Made by a program: the position numbers and the translations under genes
Part shown: in pieces, positions 9,446 to 20,791 of the stretch
Layout: every line of letters begins with the position of its first letter
How positions within the stretch are numbered: the first letter of the stretch is position 1
The notes under the pieces: model-generated
Told to the model about the DNA's origin: nothing
Seen by the model: the letters and a program-made list of their open reading frames with translations, nothing else
Databases searched by the model: none
Source: Streptomyces spinosisporus
GTDB taxonomy: Bacteria > Actinomycetota > Actinomycetes > Streptomycetales > Streptomycetaceae
Direction of reading: 5' to 3'
DNA: 64,000 bases
Assembly (NCBI RefSeq): GCF_022698145.1
Contig: NZ_JALDAX010000003.1
Location: 310,001 to 374,000, forward strand

Positions 9446-10027
9446 TTGATCAGCATTACCGTCACGGCGCTCGTGTTCGGCGTCGTCTTCCTGGCCGAGC
9501 TGCCGGACAAGACCGCGCTCGCCGGACTCGTCCTCGGCACCCGCTATCGCGCCTCGTACGTCTTCGCCGGTGTCGCCGCGGCCTTCGCGCTCCATGTCGT
9601 GCTCGCCGTCGCGGCCGGCAGCGTGCTCACCCTGCTGCCGCAGCAGATCGTGCACGCGCTGACGGGTGTGCTCTTCCTCGGTGGTGCCGCGGTGCTGCTG
9701 ATGAAGAAGGACGAGGACGACGAGGAGATCCGCAAACCCGAGAACCAGTCCTTCTGGAAGGTGGCGAGCGCCGGGTTCATGCTCATCCTGGTCGCCGAGT
9801 TCGGTGATCTGACGCAGATCATGACGGCCAACCTCGCGGCCCGCTACGACGACCCGCTCTCCGTCGGCCTCGGTGCCGTGCTGGCCCTGTGGGCGGTGGC
9901 CGGGCTCGGCATCGTCGGCGGAAAGGCGCTGATGAAGCGGGTGCCGCTGGCGCTCATCACCAAGGTCGCGGCGCTGCTGATGATCGCGCTCGGCGTGTGG
10001 AGCCTGTGGGAAGCCGTGGCCGGCTGA
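9446..10027 (+). CDS. TMEM165/GDT1 (UPF0016) family Mn2+ transporter
   Basis: A 193-residue membrane protein with six predicted helices in two inverted halves. Each half carries the family signature E-x-G-D-(K/R)-(T/S): here ELPDKTAL (about residues 16-23) and EFGDLTQI (about 113-120). The first repeat has Pro in place of Gly and the second Leu in place of Lys/Arg, as seen in other bacterial members. A charged loop KKDEDDEEIRKPE separates the halves. The TTG start has GAGGG upstream. The yybP-ykoY riboswitch ahead of it argues for Mn2+ export induced by high Mn2+. Confidence 0.9.
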   Translation: MISITVTALVFGVVFLAELPDKTALAGLVLGTRYRASYVFAGVAAAFALHVVLAVAAGSVLTLLPQQIVHALTGVLFLGGAAVLLMKKDEDDEEIRKPENQSFWKVASAGFMLILVAEFGDLTQIMTANLAARYDDPLSVGLGAVLALWAVAGLGIVGGKALMKRVPLALITKVAALLMIALGVWSLWEAVAG

Positions 10028-10106
10028 GCTGAACGGCGCGTGAACTGTTCCGGGAGTCGGTGGCGCATCCCGGCCCGATTTTGTACCGTGGATGAACAAA
10101 GTGGCT

Positions 10107-10145
10107 CCCGCCCGTTTTCCCTGACCGGCGGGCGGGGCCGTTTTG
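10107..10145 (+). terminator. Intrinsic terminator after the GDT1 gene
   Basis: CCCGCCCG (10107-10114) pairs with CGGGCGGG (10129-10136), and TTTT follows at 10141-10144. Confidence 0.65.
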
Positions 10146-10204
10146 TCCTACGGCGCCCACCCCGCGGCCCGTAACCGCCCCACTCCTCGCGCTTGGAGCT
10201 GCCG

Positions 10205-10873
10205 ATGACGGTCACCACCGTGCCCACCGTCCTGACCGCCCGCGCCCTCCTGCTCGACATGGACGGCACCCTCGTGAACTCCGACGCCGTCGTCGAGCGC
10301 ATCTGGCGGCGCTGGGCCGAGCGGCACGGCCTCGACGCGGGCGAGGTCCTGAAGGTGGTGCACGGGCGCCAGGGCTACGCCTCCATGGCGCTGCTGCTGC
10401 CCGACCGCCCCGTGGAGCACAACCTCGCCGACAACGCGCGCATGCTCGCCGAGGAGACCGCCGACACGGACGGTGTCGTGGCGATCCCCGGTGCCCCCGA
10501 GTTCCTCGCCTCCCTGCGCGGCCTCCCGCACGCCCTGGTGACCTCGGCCGACGAGGCCCTCGCCACGGCCCGGATGGCGGCTGCCGGTCTCCGGCTGCCC
10601 GACGTGCGCGTGACCGCTGAGTCGGTCGGCGCCAGCAAGCCGGACCCCGAGGGGTTCCTCAAGGGGGCCGCCGAACTGGGCGTCGAGCCGGCCGACTGCA
10701 TCGTCTTCGAGGACTCGGCTGCCGGTATCCAGGCGGGGCGCTCCGCTGGGATGCGGGTGGTGGGGGTTGGGGGGCGGGCGGATCTGCATGAGCCCGATGT
10801 GGTGGTGGGGGATTTGACTCGGGTGCGGGTCGAAGGTGTTGGCGGCGGGGTTATTCGGGTTTCCGTGAGTTGA
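10205..10873 (+). CDS. HAD-superfamily sugar-phosphatase-like hydrolase
   Basis: A 222-residue HAD subfamily IA phosphatase. Motif I is LLLDMDGTLVNS (nucleophile and acid Asp), motif II LVTSADEAL, motif III Lys in GASKPDPEGF and motif IV FEDSAAGIQAG. The cap domain lies between about residues 25 and 90. The order and length match 2-deoxyglucose-6-phosphate or sugar-phosphate phosphatases. Start at 10205 follows GGAG at six bases. The last 35 codons have noticeably more A/T at third positions (GTT, GAT, ATT) than the rest, and the stop codon lies in the first copy of a 17-bp tandem repeat. Confidence 0.88.
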   Translation: MTVTTVPTVLTARALLLDMDGTLVNSDAVVERIWRRWAERHGLDAGEVLKVVHGRQGYASMALLLPDRPVEHNLADNARMLAEETADTDGVVAIPGAPEFLASLRGLPHALVTSADEALATARMAAAGLRLPDVRVTAESVGASKPDPEGFLKGAAELGVEPADCIVFEDSAAGIQAGRSAGMRVVGVGGRADLHEPDVVVGDLTRVRVEGVGGGVIRVSVS

Positions 10874-10907
10874 GGGTTTCCGTGAGTTGAGGGTTTCCGT
10901 GAGTCAG
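10857..10907 (+). repeat. 17-bp tandem repeat, three copies
   Basis: GGGTTTCCGTGAGTTGA occurs at 10857-10873 and 10874-10890, with a third copy at 10891-10907 changed at its end (GTCAG). The HAD gene stop is inside copy 1. A GGGGGCTGTGCCCCC hairpin and a common Streptomyces intergenic motif (TCGTCCTCAAACGTCGGAC) follow to about 10990. Confidence 0.9.
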
Positions 10908-10995
10908 GGGTTGCTGTGGTGCTGGGGGCTGTGCCCCCAGACCCCCCTTCGGCCCTGAAGGGTCTCGTCCTCAAACGTCGGACAGGCTCATCAAC

Positions 10996-11949
10996 TTATG
11001 GCTCCCGTGTCTCCGACTCCAGCCTCTGTCTGGTCTCCCTGCCGTACACCCCGCGTTCGTCGCCGTCGATTCCCCGCGCCCATTGGTAGCGGCTGACCGC
11101 GTCCTCGACCCAGCGGTCGTAGGTGCCGCGGGGTTTGCGGGTGTAGAGGCCGAGTTGGGTGAGGCGGAGTTCCAGTTCTGTGACCTCTGGGCCCTGGGAG
11201 TCGCGGTGAAGGACGGGGGGTCGGTCGGCGCTTCTGTCGGAGGTTTCCGGGCTGCGGGTCGCGGTGGCCGTCGGGGAGGTGGGGGTGGCCGATGCGGACG
11301 GGGTCCGGGTGGGGCTTGTCGAGGTGCTGGGGGTGGGGGAGGCCGTGAGCGACGGGGGCGCGCTGCCGGACCGGGTCGGTGGGGGCGGTGCGGATGGCCG
11401 GCGCGACTGTGCGGCCTCCGGTGACGGGGCGGACTCCGCTGTCGTCGATGCGTCGTCCGGCACGCTCGCTCGTATGTCGTCGGGGAGGGCGCCGTCGCGC
11501 GAGGGCTTGTCGTAGGAGAACAGTCCGCTCGCCAGACCGGCCGCCGTCATCACGGCGACGACGGCGCCGCCCGCGCCGAGCAGCACGGTGCGGCGGCGGC
11601 CGCGGGGTCGGGGTGTGCTGTCGTGCTCGTCGTCGGGGGCGTCCTTGGGGGGCGTGGCCTCGAACAGGCTCAGGTCGGCGGTGTCCGGGGGCGTGGGGGG
11701 TATCGCGCGCAGGGGCATCGTCGCCTCGGCGGGCGGCGGAGGGGGGTCGGCGTGAGCGGTGCCGTCGTGCTCCAGTTCGACATAAGGGCGTATGCGCAGC
11801 GGATCGAAATCCTCTGCCGCCGCCTGCTCGGCCGTACGGGCGTCGCGCAGTGCGTCGGCGGCCCGCCGGGTGCAGCCACACGACGGGGTGTTGTCGCTGT
11901 CTCTGGGTGCTCCGCACTCCGGGCACTGGTGACCTGTGGGGTCTGTCAC
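10996..11949 (-). CDS. Membrane-anchored peptidoglycan-binding-domain protein
   Basis: A 317-residue protein in three parts. Residues 1-30 hold a possible zinc ribbon (CPECG...SCGC). One membrane helix near residues 119-140 (TVLLGAGGAVVAVMTAAGLASG) is followed by a long Ser/Thr/Pro-rich extracellular linker (about 150-235), and a C-terminal PG_binding_1 domain (about 245-315) with VTELELRLTQLGLY...DAVSRYQWARG. It probably tethers the membrane to the cell wall. Such anchored proteins are common next to sigma-factor or export genes in Streptomyces, but here it stands alone, divergent from the exporter gene. GTG at 11949 has GGGAGG upstream. Confidence 0.82.
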   Translation of the reverse strand: MTDPTGHQCPECGAPRDSDNTPSCGCTRRAADALRDARTAEQAAAEDFDPLRIRPYVELEHDGTAHADPPPPPAEATMPLRAIPPTPPDTADLSLFEATPPKDAPDDEHDSTPRPRGRRRTVLLGAGGAVVAVMTAAGLASGLFSYDKPSRDGALPDDIRASVPDDASTTAESAPSPEAAQSRRPSAPPPPTRSGSAPPSLTASPTPSTSTSPTRTPSASATPTSPTATATRSPETSDRSADRPPVLHRDSQGPEVTELELRLTQLGLYTRKPRGTYDRWVEDAVSRYQWARGIDGDERGVYGRETRQRLESETREP

Positions 11950-12095
11950 GTGTTCGTCCCTCCCTTCACGCTTCCCTCGCGAACTCCAGAGGTTATCCAG
12001 ATCATGGTCGGGCCGTTGCCGCGGCCCCGGAATATCGGCTTCCAGCAGGACTCAACAGGCCATAACTGGTCACACCGATCACCATGGACGTGTAA

Positions 12096-14754
<2,659 letters not shown>

Positions 14755-14899
14755 TGTCGTAAGGCGCCGCCCACCGCCCGCAACCGAATATGCGGGGACC
14801 GACGGGCGCCGTTTGAGGGGGGTCCTGCGGGCAACCCGGACGAAGAACCGGCCCGTTGGGCCGGCCCAGCCGACCCAGCAGACCCATCGGAAGGCACCC

Positions 14900-15613
14900 A
14901 TGTCCACAGGCTTGATCATCGCCCTGATCGTGATCGTGGCGGCCGTGGTGGTTGTCGCGGCCGTTCTGGCCCTGCGCAACCGGGGCCCGCGCGGCGGCCG
15001 GGACCTGAAGCGGCGCTTCGGTCCCGAGTACGACCGCACCCTGGCCCGCCACGACGGCGACACCAAGGCCACCGAGCGCGAGCTCGCCGAGCGCGTGGAG
15101 CGGCACGGTGCGCTGCGTATGCGGCCGCTGGAGGCGGACCGGCGCGAGCAGTTCACCGCCCGCTGGACCGCGGCGCAGGAGCGGTTCGTCGACGCACCGC
15201 ACGAGGCGGTCGCCGAGGCGGACCGGCTGCTGTCCGAACTGGCCGCCGAGCGCGGCTTCCCGGACGGCGGCCAGTACGAGGAGCAGCTCGCCGCGCTCTC
15301 CGTCCACCACGCGCACCATGTGCACGGCTACCGGCACGTCCACCGCGTCGCACGCGCGAGTGCGAGCGGGCAGGACGGCGCCCGGGCCGACACGGAGGAG
15401 ATGCGCGAGGCCATGGTCGAGGCCCGCGCCCTCTTCGAGGACCTGACGGCCCACGACCGCCACGACGACAAGGCGCACAGGACCGGGACCGACGAGACCG
15501 CCCCGGCCGACCGGGCGCACGCGCGCACCACGGACCGTACGAAGAAGAGTCACGGCGAAGGCCGCAGCCCCCTGCCGTGGGCCTTCGACCGACGCCATGC
15601 GAAGGGGAGTTGA
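14900..15613 (+). CDS. Membrane-anchored protein, shared-domain paralogue A
   Basis: A 237-residue protein with an N-terminal membrane helix (residues 5-26, GLIIALIVIVAAVVVVAAVLA) then a basic stop-transfer (RNRGPRGGRDLKRRFG). Residues about 78-180 form a helical domain with FVDAPHEAVAEADRLLSELAAERGF and ADTEEMREAMVEARALFEDL, matched by the next gene. The tail is His/Asp/Thr-rich and probably disordered. ATG at 14900 follows GGAAGG. The next gene starts three bases after the stop. The role is unknown. Confidence 0.78.
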   Translation: MSTGLIIALIVIVAAVVVVAAVLALRNRGPRGGRDLKRRFGPEYDRTLARHDGDTKATERELAERVERHGALRMRPLEADRREQFTARWTAAQERFVDAPHEAVAEADRLLSELAAERGFPDGGQYEEQLAALSVHHAHHVHGYRHVHRVARASASGQDGARADTEEMREAMVEARALFEDLTAHDRHDDKAHRTGTDETAPADRAHARTTDRTKKSHGEGRSPLPWAFDRRHAKGS

Positions 15614-15616
15614 GCG

Positions 15617-16261
15617 ATGACGGACGCAACGACCGGCCCCGGCGCGAACGAGGCCGCGGGCCGCGGGACCCCGCAGGGTCACGACAGGTTGGTGGCACCG
15701 ACGCCGACCGAGGGCACCGGCCACGGCGCCGACGAGACCGCGGGACGCGAGACCGCCGGACGGGAGACCGCGGGACGCGAGACCGCGCCGGGCCACGACA
15801 GGCTGGTGGCGCCGACGCCGCACGAGGCGGCCGACCCCGAGGCCCCGGCCCCGGGCACCGCCCCCAGGAGCACGGAGGACCTCACCGACCCCACGGGCCG
15901 TACGGACCACACCGGCACCGCCGAGCACAAGAGCCCCACTGGCCACAGCACCGGCGGCCTGCTGCCCCACGACGAGTGCGACAAGCTCGAACTGCGGCTC
16001 CGCAACGCCGTGGCGGGGTTCGTCGACAGCCCGAAGGCGGCCGTCGAGGAGGCCGACCACGTGGTGGAGGAGATCGCCGGCCGCTTCACCGAGGCACTGA
16101 CCCGGCGCCGCCGCACCCTGCGCACGTCCTGGCACGACGGACAGGGCGCGCACGACGGCAAGGACACCGGGGCGGCCAAGGCCACGCACCCCGACACCGA
16201 GCAACTCCGGCTGGCCCTGCGGGACTACCGGGAACTGGCGGAACGCCTGCTACGCGGATGA
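15617..16261 (+). CDS. Soluble shared-domain paralogue B with N-terminal peptide repeats
   Basis: A 214-residue hydrophilic protein. Residues 1-115 are low complexity and contain GHDRLVAPTP twice and ETAGR three times in a row. Residues about 118-214 repeat the helical domain of the upstream gene: AVAGFVDSPKAAVEEADHVVEEIAGRF and TEQLRLALRDYRELAERLL. It therefore looks like a duplicated, non-membrane partner. It begins three bases after the upstream stop and its 3' end overlaps the opposing DUF1992 gene by 12 bases. The role is unknown. Confidence 0.75.
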   Translation: MTDATTGPGANEAAGRGTPQGHDRLVAPTPTEGTGHGADETAGRETAGRETAGRETAPGHDRLVAPTPHEAADPEAPAPGTAPRSTEDLTDPTGRTDHTGTAEHKSPTGHSTGGLLPHDECDKLELRLRNAVAGFVDSPKAAVEEADHVVEEIAGRFTEALTRRRRTLRTSWHDGQGAHDGKDTGAAKATHPDTEQLRLALRDYRELAERLLRG

Positions 16262-16666
16262 ACCGGCCGCTGCCGTCCGGCGCCTGTGCCATTCCCGGAC
16301 GACCTCCTCGACGTCGTACGGCTTCTTGCCGAGCGGAGGTCCGGGCGGCGGCTTGAACATCATCTCGCGGATCTTGACGTTGACGTCGTCGATGATCTTT
16401 CGCACGATCCGCTCCGAGGGCGCCTCGTAGGCTGCTGCGAGTGCGTCCTCGGCCTCTTTGCGCAGCGCCAGGGTCGGAGGCAGGACCGAGAGGCCCTCGC
16501 GGGCCATCTTGCCCTTGATCCACCACAGTTCGTCGTACGACGTGTCGGCGGGCAGCGGCTTGCCCGCGCCGGAGATCTCGGCGAACTCCCCGCGCCGCTC
16601 GGCGTCCCGGATCTGCTTGTCGACCCAGCTCTCGAACGAGACGCCAGGTGGCTTTCGCTCGGTCAT
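16250..16666 (-). CDS. DUF1992 (DnaJ subfamily C member 28 homologue) protein
   Basis: A 138-residue cytoplasmic protein of the DUF1992 family. Visible conserved blocks are ESWVDKQIRDAERRGEFAEISGAGKPLP, DELWWIKGKMAREGLSVLPPTLALRKEAE and VRKIIDDVNVKIREMMFKPP. The human homologue DNAJC28 carries the same domain, but its function is not established. It has no membrane segment. It converges on paralogue B with a 12-base overlap. Confidence 0.92.
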   Translation of the reverse strand: MTERKPPGVSFESWVDKQIRDAERRGEFAEISGAGKPLPADTSYDELWWIKGKMAREGLSVLPPTLALRKEAEDALAAAYEAPSERIVRKIIDDVNVKIREMMFKPPPGPPLGKKPYDVEEVVREWHRRRTAAAGSSA

Positions 16667-16747
16667 GACTTCATTGTGCCGGACGCGGTGTGGTCGGGCG
16701 ATTTAGTATGCGGCCGCTGTGTAAGGACACTTCATGAGGAGCAGCGC

Positions 16748-17137
16748 GTGCTCGAACTGACCATGGCCACCGTCTCCGGCGAAGAAGGAGCCACGGCCGG
16801 CATGATGTTGGCCGACGCGCCGAGCGAGCCCGGCGCCGTGCTGCGGGTGGGCCGGGACAAGACGGTGTGCCGTCTGGCGACGCCCGACGACTGGCTATTC
16901 GTCTCGCGCGTCCACCTGGAGTTCCAGTGCGGCCCGGAGGGTGCCTGGCAGGTCACTTGGCTGCGCGGCTCGCAGGCCGACCCGTCCTCCGAAGTCCGGC
17001 TCGTCGTCGGGGAGTACGCGCAGCCGCTCGTCTACGGCGGGACCGTGGCGCTGCCCCGGGGCGGCAACGGCGAGATCGTCGTCCAGGACCGCACGGCCCC
17101 GCGCAGCGTCAACATCGGCTTCTACCACGAGTTCTAG
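16748..17137 (+). CDS. FHA-like domain protein
   Basis: A 129-residue single-domain protein. GAVLRVGRDKTVCRLATPDDWLFVSRVHLEFQCGPEG carries the FHA pattern (G-R near strand 3, S-R-x-H at the phosphothreonine-binding loop), and the following segments are short beta strands, as in an FHA sandwich. It would bind Thr-phosphorylated partners of Ser/Thr kinases. GTG at 16748 has GAGGAG six bases upstream. No kinase gene is adjacent. Confidence 0.75.
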   Translation: MLELTMATVSGEEGATAGMMLADAPSEPGAVLRVGRDKTVCRLATPDDWLFVSRVHLEFQCGPEGAWQVTWLRGSQADPSSEVRLVVGEYAQPLVYGGTVALPRGGNGEIVVQDRTAPRSVNIGFYHEF

Positions 17138-17179
17138 CGCGGCCCCCGGGAACTCGGCCGCGCTCCGGGTCCGTACGGG

Positions 17180-17848
17180 CTAGAGCACGCGCGCGAGCGC
17201 GAAGCCGTCGTGGCCCTTGCTGCCCACGGTCTGGAGCGCGGTGCCCGTCAACCTCGGGTGGCGGGCGATCAGTTCGATGGCGGCGCGGCTGCCCACGACG
17301 TCCGGGTCGGTGCTGTCCGCGTCGGTGACCCGGCCCTGCCGTACGACGTTGTCGACGACGATCAGGCTGCCCGAGCGGGTGAGCCTGAGCGCCCACTCCA
17401 CGTACTGCGGGTTGTTGCCCTTGTCGGCGTCGATGAAGACCAGGTCGAAGGGGGCCGGGTTCTCGTCGGCCAGCTTGGGCAGCGACTCCAGCGCGGGCCC
17501 CACCCGCACCTCGGCGATCCGCTCCAGGCCCGCGCGGGCGATGTTGCGGGTGGCGACCTCGGCGTGCCGGGCGCTGTACTCCAGCGAGATCAGGCGGCCG
17601 CTCGTCGGGAGGGCGCGGGCCATCCAGATGGTGCTGTAGCCGCCGAGGGTGCCGATCTCCAGGATGGTGCGGGCGCCCTGGATCTGGGCGAGCAGCTGCA
17701 GGAACTTGCCCTGGGGCGCGGTGACCGCGACCCGCGGCAGTCCGGCGGCCTCGCTCTCGCGGACGGCCGCGTCGAGGGCCTCGTCGTTCGGCGAGAGCTG
17801 GGTGGTGAAGTAGTCGTCCACGTCGTCCCAGAGCTGCGACTCGCTCAT
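17180..17848 (-). CDS. Class I SAM-dependent O-methyltransferase
   Basis: A 222-residue methyltransferase of the CCoAOMT/COMT type (Methyltransf_3). SAM-binding motif I is ILEIGTLGGYSTIWMA (about residues 60-75). Acidic motif LISLEYSARHAEVA follows, and FDLVFIDADKGNN carries the metal-binding Asp of catechol-type enzymes. It should methylate a hydroxyl group of a small aromatic or acyl substrate. Start at 17848. It ends 42 bases from the FHA-like gene, convergent. Confidence 0.9.
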   Translation of the reverse strand: MSESQLWDDVDDYFTTQLSPNDEALDAAVRESEAAGLPRVAVTAPQGKFLQLLAQIQGARTILEIGTLGGYSTIWMARALPTSGRLISLEYSARHAEVATRNIARAGLERIAEVRVGPALESLPKLADENPAPFDLVFIDADKGNNPQYVEWALRLTRSGSLIVVDNVVRQGRVTDADSTDPDVVGSRAAIELIARHPRLTGTALQTVGSKGHDGFALARVL

Positions 17849-17900
17849 TCACCTGCGCCTTTCGTACGGCTCGGCTCGTTACGGCTTCTAACTAGCTCGC

Positions 17901-19010
17901 CTAACGAACTCCAGTATGCGCCGGTTCCGGGCTTCGGGAGCGCCGTACGGCGAACAGGACCACGGCCGTCACGAGCAGCGCGAGGGTGCCCACGACCGTG
18001 AGCAGCCAGGCGGGGATCCCGGCCACCGTGCGCAGGTGGTCCTCGTAGACGACCTGCTGGTACGGGGCGTCGGAGGGGGCCCGGCGCAGTTCGTGGTCGC
18101 CGGAGATCGACGAGGGCACGGGGAACTCCTGGCCGATGGCGGTGAGATACGGCGCGCCCTTGGCGAGGTCGGCCAGCGGGCCCCGGGACGTGTCGACGCG
18201 TCCGGCGTAGGTGACGCGGGGGCGCTCGCCGCCGATCGCCGAGCGGGTCTGCATGCGGTGCGCGGCGAGGACGTAGAGGCCGAGCGACTGCGGGGTGCGG
18301 GCCAGGCGCGACAGGCGCATCGGGTAGACGGGGCGGGCGGACGCGAAGGTGAGGTGGAGGGGGTCGAGGGTGCCGTTCAGGGGGGCGCCCGCGGTGTCGG
18401 GGGCGAGCCGGACGGCGACGTACTCCCAGTGCTTGCTGACGTACGGCTGCAGGGCGTCCTGGAGGCGCGGGGGCATGACGAAGCCGTTGTCGTGCAGCCA
18501 GTCGTCCAGGGCGGCCGGGTCGGTGGCGGTCAGGCGTGCCACGTCGAAGGGGCCGAGCTTCTGCCGGCCGACCACGCCCACGCCTCGTGGCGCGCCGGCG
18601 CCCGGGGGTGTGGCGGCGGCGCTGTCGTCGGCCGCGAACGGCCAGTCGCCGTCGTCGGGCCAGAAGTGATAGCGGTCGCGGTGCACCGGGGCGGTGGCGG
18701 CCCTGAGCTGGGTGAACAACTCGGGGTCACCGAGCTTGACCGTGGCCCGATGCGGCACCGGCATGATCCACGCAGCCTTCTCGGCGTCCCCGTCGACGGT
18801 CAGACTCATCACGACCTGCTCCCGCCGCCCGTCCCACCGCACGACGGACTCCTCGCGGCCCACGCCCACGTTCTCGCGCGCCCCCGGAATCATGGCCCCG
18901 CAGCCACACGCGTAGGCCGGCGCGATCAGCGACCCCAACTGGATCCCCAGCAGTGCCAGAACGACCACCAGCACCCGCCCGCGCACCCATTTCCGCAGGA
19001 AACGACCCAT
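17901..19010 (-). CDS. DUF2330 secreted membrane-anchored protein
   Basis: A 369-residue protein with an N-terminal signal (RVLVVVLALLGIQLGSLIAPAYA, about residues 12-34), then mature YACGCGAMIPG with conserved Cys residues, and the DUF2330 block ESVVRWDGRREQVVMSLTVDGDAEKAAWIMPVP. A C-terminal helix (about 338-357, PAWLLTVVGTLALLVTAVVLFAV) anchors it with a short basic tail inside. It faces the outside. The family is found widely in actinobacteria and its function is unknown. Confidence 0.9.
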   Translation of the reverse strand: MGRFLRKWVRGRVLVVVLALLGIQLGSLIAPAYACGCGAMIPGARENVGVGREESVVRWDGRREQVVMSLTVDGDAEKAAWIMPVPHRATVKLGDPELFTQLRAATAPVHRDRYHFWPDDGDWPFAADDSAAATPPGAGAPRGVGVVGRQKLGPFDVARLTATDPAALDDWLHDNGFVMPPRLQDALQPYVSKHWEYVAVRLAPDTAGAPLNGTLDPLHLTFASARPVYPMRLSRLARTPQSLGLYVLAAHRMQTRSAIGGERPRVTYAGRVDTSRGPLADLAKGAPYLTAIGQEFPVPSSISGDHELRRAPSDAPYQQVVYEDHLRTVAGIPAWLLTVVGTLALLVTAVVLFAVRRSRSPEPAHTGVR

Positions 19011-19095
19011 CCCTCAAGCCTCCGTAACCCCGTGAACGAGCCTTGGGACGCTACGGGGGCCGGGGTGGTTCCGGGGGGCGTGCTCGCGCGGTCGC

Positions 19096-20451
19096 CTACG
19101 CCTCCACCGACGGCGCCGACCCCGGCAACGGTCGCCCGGCGGACTCCGCCATGAACCAGACCGCGACTCCGCCGATCACGGCCGCCGCCATCATGTAGTA
19201 CGCGGGCATCATCATGTTGCCGGTGGCGCCGATGAGGGCTGTGACGACCAGCGGGGTCGTGCCCCCGAACAGCGAGACCGACACGTTGAAGCCGATGGAC
19301 AGGGAGCCGTAGCGGACCCGGGTGGGGAAGAGGGCCGGCAGGGCGGAGGGCATGGCGGCGGTGAAGCAGACCAGGAGCAGGCCCAGGGCGGCCATGCCGA
19401 GGGCGACGGCGGCCAGGCTGCCCTGGCGGATCAGGAGGATCGCCGGGACGGACAGGAGCAGGAAGCCCGCGCAGCCCGCGGCGATCACGGGACGGCGGCC
19501 GACCCGGTCGGTCAGGGCGCCCGCGAAGGGCTGGACGATCATCATCAGCGCCATCACGCCGAGGACGACGAGCAGGCCGTGCGTCTCGTCGTAGTGCAGC
19601 TCGCTGGTGAGATAGCTCGGCATGTACGACAGCAGCATGTAGTCGGTGACGTTGAAGACCAGCACCAGGCCGACGCAGAGCAGCAGCGCCCGCCACTGAC
19701 CGGTGATCATCTCCCGCAGCGGCACCTTCGGCCGGACGGCCTCCGCCTTCTCGACCTCGGCCGCGAACGCCGGCGTCTCCTCCAGGCGCATCCGCAGATA
19801 CAGGCCGATGATGCCCATCGGGCCCGCGATCAGGAACGGGATCCGCCAGCCCCACGACACCAGGTCGTCACTCGACAGCAGCGCCGTCATCAGCGTGACC
19901 AGACCCGCGCCGCCGATGTACCCGGCCAGCGTGCCGAACTCCAGCCAGCTGCCGAGGAACCCGCGCCGCTTGTCGGGCGCGTACTCGGCGATGAAGGTGG
20001 ACGCGCCCGCGTACTCGCCGCCGGTGGAGAAGCCCTGCACGAGCCGCGCCACGAGCAGCAGCACCGGGGCGCCGACGCCGATGGTGGCGTACGACGGGAT
20101 CAGGCCGATCGCGAACGTACCCGCAGCCATCATGATCATGGTCACCGCGAGCACCTTCTGCCGGCCGATCCGGTCGCCGAGCGGACCGAAGACCATGCCG
20201 CCGAGCGGGCGGACCAGGAAGGCCGCCGCGAAGGCGCCGAATGTGGACAGCAGCTGCGCGGTGGGGTTGCCGGACGGAAAGAAGACCTTGCCCAGGGTCA
20301 CCGCGATGTAGCTGTAGACGCCGAAGTCGAACCACTCCATCGCGTTGCCCAGCGCGGCGGCCTTCACGGCGCGGCGGACCAGGGCTGAGTCGGTGGTGGT
20401 GGCATCGGGGGCGATGCGTACGGGAGGGGCGCTGACGGTGGCTGTCGCCAA
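19096..20451 (-). CDS. MHS-family MFS transporter (ProP-like)
   Basis: A 451-residue, 12-helix symporter. The N-terminal GNAMEWFDFGVYSYIA (about residues 35-50) and GPLGDRIGRQKVL (motif A, loop 2-3), RLVQGFSTGGEYAGASTFIAEYAP (helix 4-5) are diagnostic of the metabolite:H+ symporter family, which imports osmoprotectants or carboxylates such as proline, betaine, citrate or shikimate. The substrate cannot be told from sequence. A TTG start is used at 20451; no better initiator lies ahead of helix 1. Single gene, divergent from the GT87-PAP2 gene. Confidence 0.88.
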   Translation of the reverse strand: MATATVSAPPVRIAPDATTTDSALVRRAVKAAALGNAMEWFDFGVYSYIAVTLGKVFFPSGNPTAQLLSTFGAFAAAFLVRPLGGMVFGPLGDRIGRQKVLAVTMIMMAAGTFAIGLIPSYATIGVGAPVLLLVARLVQGFSTGGEYAGASTFIAEYAPDKRRGFLGSWLEFGTLAGYIGGAGLVTLMTALLSSDDLVSWGWRIPFLIAGPMGIIGLYLRMRLEETPAFAAEVEKAEAVRPKVPLREMITGQWRALLLCVGLVLVFNVTDYMLLSYMPSYLTSELHYDETHGLLVVLGVMALMMIVQPFAGALTDRVGRRPVIAAGCAGFLLLSVPAILLIRQGSLAAVALGMAALGLLLVCFTAAMPSALPALFPTRVRYGSLSIGFNVSVSLFGGTTPLVVTALIGATGNMMMPAYYMMAAAVIGGVAVWFMAESAGRPLPGSAPSVEA

Positions 20452-20791
20452 GAGCTCGCTCGCCTACCTTTCGACGGGGACAGGGGCGCGGCCCGTCCGG
20501 CGACGGTGACGGGGGCCGAAAAGCGACCATAAGGGCCCTCGCCCCCTAACGGATCGCACGCAGGTCGTTGCACAGCGCACCTAAAGGGCGTGTGTACAGC
20601 GCCGTCCGCCCGGCCGCGAGCCGTTCCCACCCGCTTTCGTTGTGAGCCATCTCGCGTCCAGCAGAGGCAACCGACCCCCCTGCGCACTATCGTCTTTGCG
20701 ACAAAAGGAGAACGGACGACAGGTGAAGCAGGGGTAGCCTGCGTCTCTCTCGGGGGGTACTCAGAACGGCGGGGCGGGAGGCCTACGGGGC
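20452..20791. other. 340-base intergenic interval, divergent promoters
   Basis: It lies between the divergent MHS transporter and GT87-PAP2 genes. It contains no convincing reading frame or RNA. Somewhat AT-richer patches around 20525-20545 and 20690-20710 may hold the two promoters, but I cannot assign elements. Confidence 0.5.
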
